DNA of 64,000 bases from assembly GCA_027405735.1 (NCBI GenBank), contig JAPEHQ010000001.1, positions 434,001 through 498,000 on the forward strand, written 5' to 3'. The stretch's first letter is position 1. Every line of letters starts with the position of its first letter. Below, one piece after another: positions 37,816-48,694 of the stretch. The notes beneath the pieces were generated by a model. That model saw only the letters and a list, made by a program, of their open reading frames with translations. It ran no database searches and had not been told where the DNA came from. The position numbers and the translations under genes were made by a program. Source of the stretch: Mucor racemosus. Lineage: Eukaryota; Mucoromycota; Mucoromycetes; Mucorales; Mucoraceae.

Positions 37816-39501
37816 AATGTGTTGTAGATAAGAAAAGAAAATATATAAAAACCACGAAGAGGAGGGAGATAAATAGAGAGGAGGATTCCTTTTAGCGCCG
37901 CCAATCCGCTAGAGGAAAATATTACAAACTTAATCTAGAAAACGACCAGTACTCACCTTTTTTACATCAGAATAAAAAGTACTAATATGTAGCTCATATA
38001 TTGAAATTCGGTTTGAACCACTTTTTAGTTTAATATCTTTGCATCAGCACCTTTAAAAAATTCTTCAGAGCTGAATCAACTGGAAATCACTCCATAAGGT
38101 ATAGCCCCTCAAAGGATTTTTACAACAAAATGTCATTAGAAATTACAGCTACAATTAAGCAGATTTAATTTTTCAAGACATAAATAGTGCATATGTATTT
38201 TTTGTTTTGTCTATAGACTATAAATATTGCCATGTCAGTGTCTTTAGAAGCGAAAACGTCGAGATTGTAGAAAAATGCTAAATATCTGTGAATATCACCA
38301 CAATTTTCAATTCAAATTTCAAAAATCCATGTTCTGTGGATCCTTCAGGACAAGTGCAGACTTGATAATGAACAAACTAGTGCACAAAACAGCATTTGCT
38401 CGTTTAGTTATGGAAAAAACTGTCGCTGTTGCACCAAAAACCGCATAAATCACCACTTTAAATGGCGCTATCTTCGGATTTAGGCCATCTCTGATACTCA
38501 AAAGTATACCAAACAATTCCTCTCATTCAATAGATACTATCTGTTGCATTTTTACATTTTCGAAAATCCATAAATTTCCCATCGATTTTTCCCTTGTAGT
38601 AGCAAGGGAAAAGTCGCAATTTTGAAAAAATTCAAATTTTCACCCTGAAAATGAAGATTTTTGCTAAGGTATATATTAGTACCGAATGATTGTACAGCTT
38701 CGTTTCTTCATATGTAGTTACGAAATTAAGGCTTTGCTATTCGGAAAATAGAGATTTCTGCAAAAAACCGTATTTTGATTTTTAGGTTCTATGCTCTTGT
38801 ATTCCCAAAAATTTTGACTGAAATCTACACCATCAGATAGAGAATAGGAATTTGTTTAAGAAACATTATAACTACTCTTAAGGTTTAGTTTTAACCTTTG
38901 CTTGATTTTGATGAAAGAAGATTTCAAAAGATTTATCCGATATGAGCACAAGACAGAAGTACGAAGATTTCAAAATGTCAAATCGACGATTTAGAACTTT
39001 CCGTATTCAATTCCCGATTAGCACAGTTTCAACTGTGATTTTGAATTGTGCAGCAGCTTTCAAGAGTATTTTCGATAATTCAAGCACTAATTTATGACAA
39101 AGATTTAGCATATATAAATAATTGATCATGTTCTCTGCGTAATTTTTTTTTCCAAATTTGCATCAAGAACGTATAATTTTCATTAAATCAAAATGGGATG
39201 TATAAAATTGAATAAAAGATGTTTAATTCCGCTTGTACCCATTATCTAATGTCAACATGTTGAAATGAATTAAATGATTGATTTTATTATCTATGGTTGA
39301 AAATGACACAGTACATAGATTATTTTTGGGTTGAATGAGTGTAATAATAGATTTAAAATATGTTTGGTATTAATGTCCTCCGGTTAATGGCCCAGAAAAA
39401 TGGCCATTCAACTCCTTTCGAACATGCAAATATTCTTCCCCTCCAAATCTATTACATACAAAAAGAGTTAATATTGATTCACAAATTACTAAATATTTGC
39501 A
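37816..39501. other. Intergenic region, 1.7 kb, no gene found
   Basis: It holds the LRRC40-like gene's upstream region at its left and the protease 3' end at its right. The middle (38,200-39,150) is AT-rich with only short frames, including a 65-codon antisense one at 38,319-38,516 with no known motif. No match to other repeats in the window was noticed. Confidence 0.45.
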
Positions 39502-42500
39502 TTACGTTTCCCATAAAAATTTTGTCAGTAAATAATATACATTTTGATTGGCATTGTGATAACGGATTGCATGGTTGCTATCTGGGAAAAACTGAACTTG
39601 ATAATTATGTACGTTGGCTTGTGTTAATTTGTCAACCAATACAGCAGAGTTTTGGAAGTGAACTATTAAATATATAAGTATTATGCTTCATTAATGTATT
39701 GTATAGCTTACCATTATCATCTCCAGTACCATGAACTAGTAAATATCGTGTATTTTCAAAGCCGGTCATGTTACTGACGGCACTTTTAGCATATCCATCA
39801 GGATTGAGTTGAGGCGTTAACATGTATCTTTCAGTGTAGATTGAGTCTAGATGACATTTATGTGTTAATATTATATTTTGAAAAAAGGTGTAGTAGTGAA
39901 TTTGTTACCATAGAATCTCCAATCTGTTACAGGTGCAACAGCTAAACCTGCAGCAAAAACTCCACTGTTTGCTTCCACAATCTTGGATGTCATGTAACCA
40001 CCATAAGACTATGTTAATGCGTTACTATATGATCATTTTATATCATTATTACAACTTACCCAACCCCAAATAGCAATTCGAGATGAATCTACATATTCTA
40101 GAGTTGACCAATGTCTACAAAATCATGTTAATTCAATGCTTAATGTAAATTAAATTTTGATATATTACCTAGCAGCGTTAATTTGATCAATGGTTTCTAA
40201 TTCGCCCAATCTGCCTCTTACACCTGCTCTGTATTTCCTTCCTTTGAAACCAGTACCTCTACCATCCACCTAAATTTAAAAGTATCAATACATGCTTCCC
40301 TTTTTTTTCTGTTTGTATCGTAGAAAAACTTACAGTGACGACAATATATCCAAGTTTACTAGCCAAGAATGTACTCCAAGATAAATCAAATCTATAGGAG
40401 GCTAATTGAGAACCAGGTCCACCATAAACATGGAATAGAACAGGGTATTTCTTTGAAACATCGAAATCCGGTGGCAACACTTCCATGGCATCCATTTCTA
40501 CACCTCCACTTTTAACAGGTACCATACGAGTACGAGGCAATTCATAGCCTTCTAATAATGTTTTGAGAGCAGTATTGTCCTGCAATACTGTTTCAAATGT
40601 ACTATTATCAACCTTCTTTACTACAGTTGTTGGAATATCAGGGCCCTCGTATTGTAAAATATAATAGCCATATTTAGGTGAAAATTTCGCATTATAATAA
40701 GCATGGCGTTCCTCACTATCTGGACATGTGACACATTCCTTTGTTGAAATTGGCTTGGTATGATTCAAATTAATTTTGTATAGATGACGTTCAAGATGAG
40801 AGCGTTCTGTTGAAATGTAATGTACAAGTAATCTTTCTCGATCTACAACAACTGTGCCTGGAACAACTTCCCAACTACCGGAAGTAAGCCACACTGGTTC
40901 TCTATCTGATTTATCTGCTCTTACAACAGCTAAATGCATAAACCCTTTACCATTATCAATAACATCCAAATAACGAACCACGGGATCAGTTGATTTGCTA
41001 TTGGGAATGTAAACCATTGTTTGCGCAGAATCTATCCAGCCTCCATCGTCAGGTTTGTAGGTTCTTGTATTCTGGACAAAAGTTTCATTTAATGGACTAC
41101 CAACAGTTACAAGGCTGGTGATTTCGATATCTTGAACGCGATTTGTCTGCTTGAATAAAAGATGAGTATTTGATTCTGTAGACCATACAACGTCAGTAAT
41201 AATGCGATCGTTGTCTTGTAATTCAATTAATGATTCTGATGCTTTGATTGTGGCATTTGATGTTGAATTACTTGTAACCATAATACTAGAACCTGATGTC
41301 AAAGAATGAATGTGCAATGATACTAAAGGGTTAGGGGAGCCAGCTTTAGGGTATTTAATAGTTAATTCATCTGGGTAACTATTATTCGAAGCAGTATAAT
41401 ATTGCAAATGAAATTCAGGCACAGCAGTTTCATTAAATCGAAGGTAAGCAAGATGTGTTGAATCTGGGGACCACCACATGGCGTAGTCAGTGCCAAATAC
41501 TTCTTCTTCATAAACCCAATCAGGTATACCATTGAAGATAGTGTTTGAACCGTCAAATGTAATACGAGTTGTGTTGACTAAATCAGTAATAAATATTTCA
41601 TTGCCAAGCACATATGCCTATTTAAAGTGTTAATTAAATATTTGTGTATTAGTATTTATTTTTTTGCATATTTTTACCAAATTATGACCAGTAGGGCTCC
41701 AAACAGCGTATGAAATAACAGGTTTTGATTCAATTGTAGATAATTGATTCAAAGGAAATAATGATTTGTCCTTTAGATTATAAATATACATGTTGCTATG
41801 AGTTGAATATCTCCATTGCTAAAGAAAGAAAGAGCAATCAGTTAATACATTATAAATATAATGTTACAGATGTCACATACACTTGTTACATTCGTTTTTA
41901 ATAACAGAAATTGAGCATCTTGAGATATCTCAAATGATTGCACTTGAATAAATGTCCCATTCACTTCAAGATCTGATGCTTGCACAAATATTTCGGATTT
42001 TCCATCTTCAACAGATTCCAATAAAATATCATTTGTATTTGGATCAGTATAAGTGAAAATACCATCACGAGGATCATTTTTAACCCAAACTAATGTTGGT
42101 CTTTTCACAAAAAACGAGGAGTTGTATAAATCTGGTAAATCAATATGGTTTGAAGTGTCTTTTTGTTGTTCTGGATCGCCATTTACTGGGCCCATTTGAC
42201 TTAGACCAATAGTCCATATCAGCCAAAAAATCAAAATTAATAAAAGAAATGCCATGCAAATCCATTTCCTATCAGTAGTTTTCTGTGGAAATATAAATAT
42301 ATAATTTTTTTTGTTTTTGTTTTGATTCAAAAATGTTGAATATTTTACCTTTTGTTTAATTATGCCACCTTCTACATCGTTCTGATCATGACCGGAAACC
42401 AAACTTTGTTCTGCTTCGTCGCCAACAAAAGGGGTTTCGTCCTCTTCATCTTCTTCCTCTTCATAATGATATTTCACTCCATGTTGATTCATGTTATTGA

Positions 42501-42699
42501 TTGTTGTACTTGCGCTACTTATACTGCTTTGATCGTCGTTGTCTTGGTCTTCAAATTGTTCGTTTTCAAGTATATTTCGACCGTCTACTAAAGCAATGAA
42601 TGAGTCCAAGTCAAAAATTTGAGTCATTTCAGTATTTTCATATTGTGAAGATTGCGATGATGGTTTTAAACGAGAAAAAGGGTTTTTAAGAAATGGCAT
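39502..42699 (-). CDS. Dipeptidyl aminopeptidase, DPP IV family (Ste13/DapB type)
   Basis: A type II membrane serine protease (S9B) that removes X-Ala/X-Pro dipeptides. Nine exons: 42349-42699, 41881-42282, 41678-41818, 40334-41617, 40169-40269, 40060-40114, 39909-40008, 39712-39846, 39502-39662; 909 aa, typical for fungal DapB. Residues 1-120 form an acidic cytosolic tail. One membrane segment, [20 protein letters not shown], lies at about 124-145. The beta-propeller contains [19 protein letters not shown], the double-Glu motif that anchors the substrate N-terminus. The hydrolase domain has [10 protein letters not shown], the nucleophile GWSYGG (Ser about 779), an Asp in HGTGDDN (about 855) and His in PDSNHAI (about 887). 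Many N-x-S/T sites fit a lumenal domain. The gene is complete. Vacuolar or late-Golgi location cannot be decided from sequence. Confidence 0.92.
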
Positions 42700-42924
42700 T
42701 TTCGCATTTAGAAAGAGAGAAGGGAAAGAGATGAATACCTTTCTTTTTTTAGTTCAACTTGTTGTATACACAGATTGTCCGAGAATGGATTCGGTGGAGA
42801 TTAGAAAATGTTATAGTAGAAAACAGAGAAAAAGGGCAGGATTCAAAAGAGGTTTCTTTTTGATTTTTATGATTTGAATCCTATTTTAGGGAGTTAAAGA
42901 ATGACTAGATGTTGTCAAGGGGAG

Positions 42925-42956
<32 letters not shown>

Positions 42957-43083
42957 GAGTTTTGTATATAAAGGAGATTCTTTTCCCTTTAAATAGCATT
43001 TTTACATACATTTGTTGTGTAATTTGTGATACTGTTGTTTAATTAATGCAAAGATGAATTTCCTATTTATTTATAGCTAACAG
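42700..43083. other. Upstream region of the protease gene
   Basis: 384 bp between the protease start and the Alba-like gene's stop, both on the minus strand. It contains an A18-type run and a GA repeat at 42,928-42,958, which are plausible promoter composition features. No other feature seen. Confidence 0.5.
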
Positions 43084-43840
43084 CTAATAAAATGATTGTA
43101 ATTTAACTTGAATACATGCTGTAATTCGATTGTTTCCGGTATCCATGCTAAATGTCTCTACATCTATAAATACGCAAAAGTTAGTTTGACATTTTTTCAA
43201 ATCAAGATTAAATTTTATTACCATCATGTACTCCTAATTTTCGATCCTGTAATATGGTTACCAAGGAAACAATATCAACAATTGCATTGTCCATGCCAAC
43301 CAATGTTACAGTGTCAAATAATCTTAATGATCTATCTATCCAGTCTATATATCGTTCATATCCATGTTCAAATTGGTATTTATCGCTATTGGTCGATTGT
43401 CTACGTTTTTGTAAACTATTTACATGTGCTGCTTCATCTATACGACGAATAGGATCAATGGCTGCTTCTATTGTTATAAATTTAGATTCTTTGGCAAATA
43501 GATCGGATGGCGTAGTAGTAATTGTAGTACTATTATTATTATTATTCGGTAATCCTTGTGTTGCTTTATTATTGCGATTTTTACTCTTGGAATCACGATG
43601 CTGAGACTTTTTAGGACTCGCCTGCGAATCTTTCTTTTTGCCTTTCAAAGTTGATGTAGTTTCCATCGAGGTTTCTACTTTGGGCTGCGATTTTGTCTTG
43701 GGTTTAGCAGAATTTGCCTGCTTCTTTTTAGTTTGGTGTGATTGCTCCTCTTTCCGTTTAGGCGGGGGACTTTTTATCTGAGAAGGCTCAGGTGGAAAAG
43801 CCGATATAGGTGTAAAATCATGAGCTAACGGGTTCAACAT
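43084..43840 (-). CDS. Basic protein with Alba-like C-terminal domain
   Basis: Two exons, 43222-43840 and 43084-43163, give 232 aa. The first 110 residues are disordered and very basic: KRKEEQSHQTKKKQ, repeated Lys/Ser/Gln, and an NNNNNS run, suggesting nuclear or RNA-binding location. The C-terminal part, YIDWIDRSLRLF, then DTVTLVGMDNAIVDIVSLVT, then RITACIQVKLQSF, follows the Alba-fold order: helix, strand with x-L-x-G-x-x-x-A-I, helix, final strands. Alba-superfamily proteins bind RNA or DNA, for example the Pop6/Pop7 (Rpp20/Rpp25) subunits of RNase P/MRP. Which branch this belongs to is unclear, and the match is by pattern only. It is divergently transcribed from ERG24 with about 750 bp between starts. 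Confidence 0.6.
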
Positions 43841-44586
43841 GATAACAGAACTTTTTTTATAAGATGAAGAAGGTGGATAATGTTCATAACCATCAGTTCA
43901 TCTGCGGATTTAAACGTTCAAATGTGACTGAAAAGGGCCAGGCATTTGAGATGGCGGTTACAGAGGTGCATTGCAATTACTTGCATACGTGTATTACTAT
44001 AAGAGTTTATAATCTTTTCGGTTTACCATATGAATAAACAGTGTACCACAACAGAATTCCAAGGAAATACCCAAAGAACAGGTATGAAACATATTATAAC
44101 AACATTCTAATTGTAGATGCCTTGTTTCCAAAAAAGGAAATTTCACATTTCTAAAGGTTTTTTTCGTTTTATTTTTGTTTGATAAAGTTTAATTGAATTA
44201 TTGCAAGAAGTAAACTGACATATGAACTTCATAAAAGCATTTTTTGTTTTTCTAAAATACTGTTGTTTTTAGCTATTATGAGAGCTTTTCCAACATCATG
44301 TTTGAAATTTTTTGTCAAATCGAGTGACATGTTATATTCCATTTAATACTATAAATGACTTTCTAGGCAACTGTTCATTTGATAAAACAATTCAAATGGC
44401 ATTATGAACAAATAAAGATGGCCAAGGTACATTTATATTATGTAATTCATTGTGTACAATGTAAATTATACAGCGACACGGCACTTGAATGTGGATGTTA
44501 CACACTTTAAAAACGACGTGATGTTTGTTTCTCATTGAAAAGGTTTTTCTCTTTTTGTTTTATACATTTGAAATTTCATTGCTAGC
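43841..44586. other. Shared upstream region of Alba-like and ERG24 genes
   Basis: 746 bp of AT-rich DNA between divergent starts. T-rich stretches (44,157-44,180 and 44,535-44,575) precede ERG24. No repeat match or reading frame of interest was noticed; sterol-response elements could not be identified by eye. Confidence 0.5.
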
Positions 44587-46337
44587 ATGGCTATTCAAAC
44601 GCGTTCTGCGTCACAAAAGGCCAACGACGATAATCAGGTAGCTGAAGATCAGCCACAAGCTGATACACCACCTCCTAATCGTGCTGCTCGACGTGCTGCA
44701 CAAAAGAAAGAGTCTAAAGAGACCAAGGCAGCTAAAATTACAAAGACTACCAAAACTACCAGAACTACCAAAACCACCCGTTCTGCACCTTCTGGAAGTA
44801 AAATCAAAGTATTAAACCCAAAGACAACCCATTACGAGTAAATTTATTACAATTAAATCATAAACCGCATTATTAATATAGCTTGTATAGATTTGGTGGT
44901 GTTATTGGTGCTATTGCAATGATTACATTGCTGCCTTTGCTTGTCATTATATTCGCATATGGATGCGACAAAAACGGTGGTTATAACCCTTTCCAACGAT
45001 TTTATGATTTCATGACACATTTTGACGTTGAGTTCCTCAAAGACCAAGTCAAAAATTGGAGTTATGGTTCTGCCATCTTTTATTTTGGTATTGTATTCCA
45101 GTTAATAGTTTTCTCTTATGCACTTCCTGGTGATGAAATTGAAGGTGCTCCACTTCGTGATGGTACTCGTCTCAAGTACAAAATCAATGGTAAAGCTAAT
45201 GCTATTTGCAAATGGTTAAGCATCTCTAACTTTTTTTTTTTAATTTTGCAAAATAAGCTATGGGTGCACTTCAATCTCTCATCACCCTTTCTTTCATGTC
45301 TCTTCGTGGACAAGGTTGGGTTATGTTTTTATGGGTAAAGGCACATTTCGCTGACATTGCCTTATTCTCTATTTTTGTTTCTTTTTTTGTTTCCATCTGG
45401 GTCTACCTCCGTAGTTTTGTTGGAGAAAAAATGTTAGCCCTCGGTGGTAACACAGGCAATCCTATATACGATGTAAGTTAAATATGAATAATGTCAACTG
45501 TTTGGGATCATTAATCTGATCAATTGTTTTTTTTTAGTTCATGATTGGTCGTGAATTGAACCCTCGCATTGGAAAATTTGATATCAAATTCTTCACTGAA
45601 TTGAGACCTGGATTAATTATGTGGTTATGCTTGAATGTTTGTTTTGGTATCTGTCAATGGGTTGAACTGGGAAGAGTTACATATTCTATGGTTCTTGTTA
45701 TTGTATTCCAATCTTGGTATATTATTGATGCTTTAATTAATGAGTCCTCCATTTTAACTACCATGGACATTACTACTGACGGTTTTGGTTTTATGTTGGC
45801 TTTTGGTAATCTTTGTTGGGTTCCCATGATGTACAGTTTGCAAGCTCGTTACCTTGCTGATAATCCAGTTGACTTGAGCATTCCTCATTTAATCGCTATT
45901 GTTGCTATTCAATTCCTCGGCTACTACATCTTTAGATCTGCTAATTCTCAAAAGGATGCTTTCCGTAAGGACCCCAAGGACCCTAAGGTTGCAGGTAAAG
46001 GTCTAAGTAATGTGCATATTTGTCATGCATTCATCTAAGCTTATTTTTATTAGATCTCAAGTACATTGAAACCAAAGCAGGAACCCGTTTGATTACATCT
46101 GGATGGTGGGGTAAGGCTAGACACATTAATTATTTGGGTGATTGGTTAATGTCTGTAGCATGGTGTTTACCCTGTGGATTTGGTTCAATCATTCCTTACT
46201 TTTACTGTGTTTACTTTGCCATCTTATTGATTCATCGTGAACGTCGTGACGAACACAAGTGTCATAAGAAATACGGTGCTGATTGGGAACGTTATTGCTC
46301 TATTGTCAGATATCGTATCATTCCTGGCATTTATTAA
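44587..46337 (+). CDS. ERG24: Delta(14)-sterol reductase
   Basis: It reduces the C14-C15 double bond left by sterol 14-demethylation, using NADPH, in the ER membrane. Exons 44587-44837, 44882-45189, 45258-45472, 45538-45994, 46054-46337 give 504 aa. The N-terminal 84 residues are a soluble basic tail ([12 protein letters not shown] run). Eight or nine membrane segments follow. Signatures: [22 protein letters not shown] plus [16 protein letters not shown], and the end [18 protein letters not shown]...YRIIPGIY, which match ERG24/lamin B receptor rather than ERG4. The second intron uses a donor GTAAAG at 45,190; reading through to the later GTTAAG at 45,217 would break the frame. The basic tail recalls the nucleoplasmic part of lamin B receptor, but that is speculative. 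Morpholine-type fungicides act on this enzyme (family knowledge). Confidence 0.92.
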
Positions 46338-46666
46338 TTACATTATATTGCATTTTCCATAATATACTATCAATTTAAGATATGATTTGTTGATTCATTG
46401 ACTGTATAAAGAGTTATAAATAAATAATATTAGTATATACAATATGTAAATACCTTTGAAACTAAATTCAAGATATTTTACAGTATTTCTCAGTGTTGAT
46501 TTTAGTATGGTTACCCTTATACAAGTGATATTATGCTACTTCAAATTAGCGATAGCATTCAAGGTATGAAAATTGCATTAATTTTGAAGGTGTTTTAAAA
46601 CTGGCGTTTCTTATATCTAAAGATATAGAAATTGCCAAATAAAAGGTCATTTTAATTAATCAAACA
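46338..46666. other. ERG24 downstream region
   Basis: 329 bp of AT-rich DNA up to the first transposon sequence. No gene or repeat was recognised. Confidence 0.5.
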
Positions 46667-46878
46667 GGTCACAGTGTAGAAGGTTGTATTTTGATCAGGA
46701 ATACTTCCTTTTACAGGCACCAGCAATATAGAGTTTCCTCGTTATGCTTATTGGGATCTGATTGGAACTCAGTCATTATGGAGCGAGATTCAGGTATGAA
46801 TCGAGATCAGTTATTTTTCTGAAATAACAATGGCGACTTTGGTTTATAAAAGGTGTCATTTCATTGCAAAGAGAATTA
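46667..46878 (-). repeat. Partial copy of insertion J
   Basis: The reverse complement starts GCAATGAAATGACACC and matches the first 210 bp of the 14,811-15,477 insertion, diverging after CAACCTTCTACA. It is truncated. A short tail GAATTAAGATATTTTTTCTT (46,874-46,893), followed by a CATAGTG end, equals the right end of the foldback element at 53,237-53,375. Confidence 0.6.
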
Positions 46879-46884
46879 AGATAT

Positions 46885-47121
46885 TTTTTCTTCATAGTGT
46901 ATGATTCACATTATTGCCAATGGTTACTCTTCCAAAAAAAAACACCAAACAATTCCCAGACGCGGCCGTCTAATAATATTTCCAAGCTATAAATTTCTGG
47001 AAAAAACTACCGGACACTCCGAACGCGGCTGTTTAAATATATACAGCAGCTGTGCGATGCAGGTATCGAGATTTGATATAAAAATTAAGGTTCTTCGACT
47101 GTATAGCAAGTTATTCGAAGG
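46885..47121 (+). repeat. Dispersed repeat, inverted partner of 2,340-2,610
   Basis: About 230 bp shared with the other copy in opposite orientation (see that entry). It ends where Ty3/gypsy pol homology begins. A 91-codon frame (46,901-47,176) crosses the junction and is not regarded as a gene. Confidence 0.6.
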
Positions 47122-47998
47122 AAGACTGGCCAGACAAATGGCGGGCTCAATTGGAGAAGGAGAAAGCAAATTTTGAACTGATCGTCAATGTTGTTTGGCG
47201 TTTGAATTTTAATCATGACAATGATAGTAAAGAAGCTTCTACATTGAAATTTATTGTGTTTTCTCGTTCTGCTGACTTAATTGAAGACTTTCATTATGGT
47301 TTTGGTCATTCTAGACTATTAACTGTGTGATATTTATTGAACTCTCGTGTGTGGTGGCCGTCTATGAGGAAAGATATTAACTAATTGGTTGCAAACATGT
47401 ACTAAATGCCAGTTACACTCTCGTAATAAAAAAAAATACACCATGTGTCTATGAGGCCATTAGGGGTCTCGGTTCCTTTCGCTCGTTGGCACATTGATTT
47501 CGTTGGTGAATTAGAATTACCCAAGACTATCAATGGTAAATGATGGATTTTTATGGCTGCTGATTGAAGTGAAAATTGGCCTATTGCTCGCGCCCTCAAT
47601 TCCTCTACGGCTAATGAAATTGTGATGAAATTTGATTGCCCTATTGAATTGGTTTCTGCCGTGGTGCCAAATTTTTGAGTAAATTTTGAAACAGTAGTAT
47701 ATGCACAAGACTCGATCAAACTATATGTTTATCTCAGCATTTTATTATCCTAGAACTAATTTAAAGTGCGAGAGACTGAACCAAACTTTCAAACATATGC
47801 TGACTAAATACAGTATGCCAAAGGGTAAGTTCATAGTTGGTGATGAATATATTGATTCTGCTTTGTTCTCTTGTCGCATTAGACAGCATGCAACAATACG
47901 TTATAGTCCTTTCTGTGCTGAACTAGGTAGTATTTCTCCACATAATAAATTTAAAGTCATCTCATTTGAAACCATGCCATGCAATTCAAATAAGAGAT
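47118..47998 (+). pseudogene. Ty3/gypsy pol remnant: integrase region
   Basis: Translation in changing frames gives, in order, a DWPDKWRAQ block, an H...H zinc-finger area (HYGFGHSRLL, then the WWPSMRKDI block), the integrase core start FARWHIDFVGEL, WPIARALNSS, and a late core piece YYPRTNLKCERLNQTFKHML plus RYSPFCAELG. Many in-frame stops and at least two frameshifts break it, and RNase H, reverse transcriptase and LTRs are missing. The C-terminal end runs into the left arm of a large palindrome. Confidence 0.8.
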
Positions 47999-48694
47999 TA
48001 TGAATATAAACCATAAATAACCAAGGATATTCTAATGTATCAAAGATACCAAGGGTATTCATAATGCGTTGTATTATAAATAAAAAAACCTAAAAATTTC
48101 ATGCGAATCAAATAGAACAAATAAGGGCTGTTCTGAACGCATGATTGACAACTGAGGTTGTCAAAAACCAATTTAAGAGCCGCCCTTGATCAAGTAAATC
48201 AAGGACTCAACAACCCAACAATATATTCAAAATTGCGGAATAACTGAAAGTCAACAGAACAACTGCCAGACAAATATCAATAACCAAATAATATAAATAG
48301 AGAAGTAGAAATAGTATTTTATGGTTATTGACACTTGTCTGGAAGTTGTTCTGTTGACTTTCAGTTATTCCGCAATTTTGAATATATTGTTGGGTTGTTG
48401 AGTCCTTGATTTACTTGATCAAGGGCGGCTCTTAAATTGGTTTTTGACAACCTCAGTTGTCAATCATGCGTTCAGAACAGCCCTTATTTGTTCTATTTGA
48501 TTCGCATGAAATTTTTAGGTTTTTTTATTTATAATACAACGCATTATGAATACCCTTGGTATCTTTGATACATTAGAATATCCTTGGTTATTTATGGTTT
48601 ATATTCATAATCTCTTATTTGAATTGCATGGCATGGTTTCAAATGAGATGACTTTAAATTTATTATGTGGAGAAATACTACCTAGTTCAGCACA
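47914..48694. repeat. Large palindrome with ~375 bp arms
   Basis: The left arm (about 47,914-48,291) and right arm (about 48,322-48,694) are near-perfect reverse complements around a roughly 30 bp loop. The outermost matched bases are TGTGCTGAACTAGG and CCTAGTTCAGCACA; mismatches appear only near the loop (for example CTGCCAGACAAATATC against CTTCCAGACAAGTGTC). The left arm begins inside gypsy pol coding sequence, so it arose by inverted duplication of the element's 3' part. Transcripts would form a long hairpin, which could feed small-RNA production; that is inference. Confidence 0.85.

Noticed and set aside
46901..47176. 91-codon frame
   Set aside because: It crosses the junction between a dispersed repeat and the gypsy fragment and is out of frame with the pol homology.
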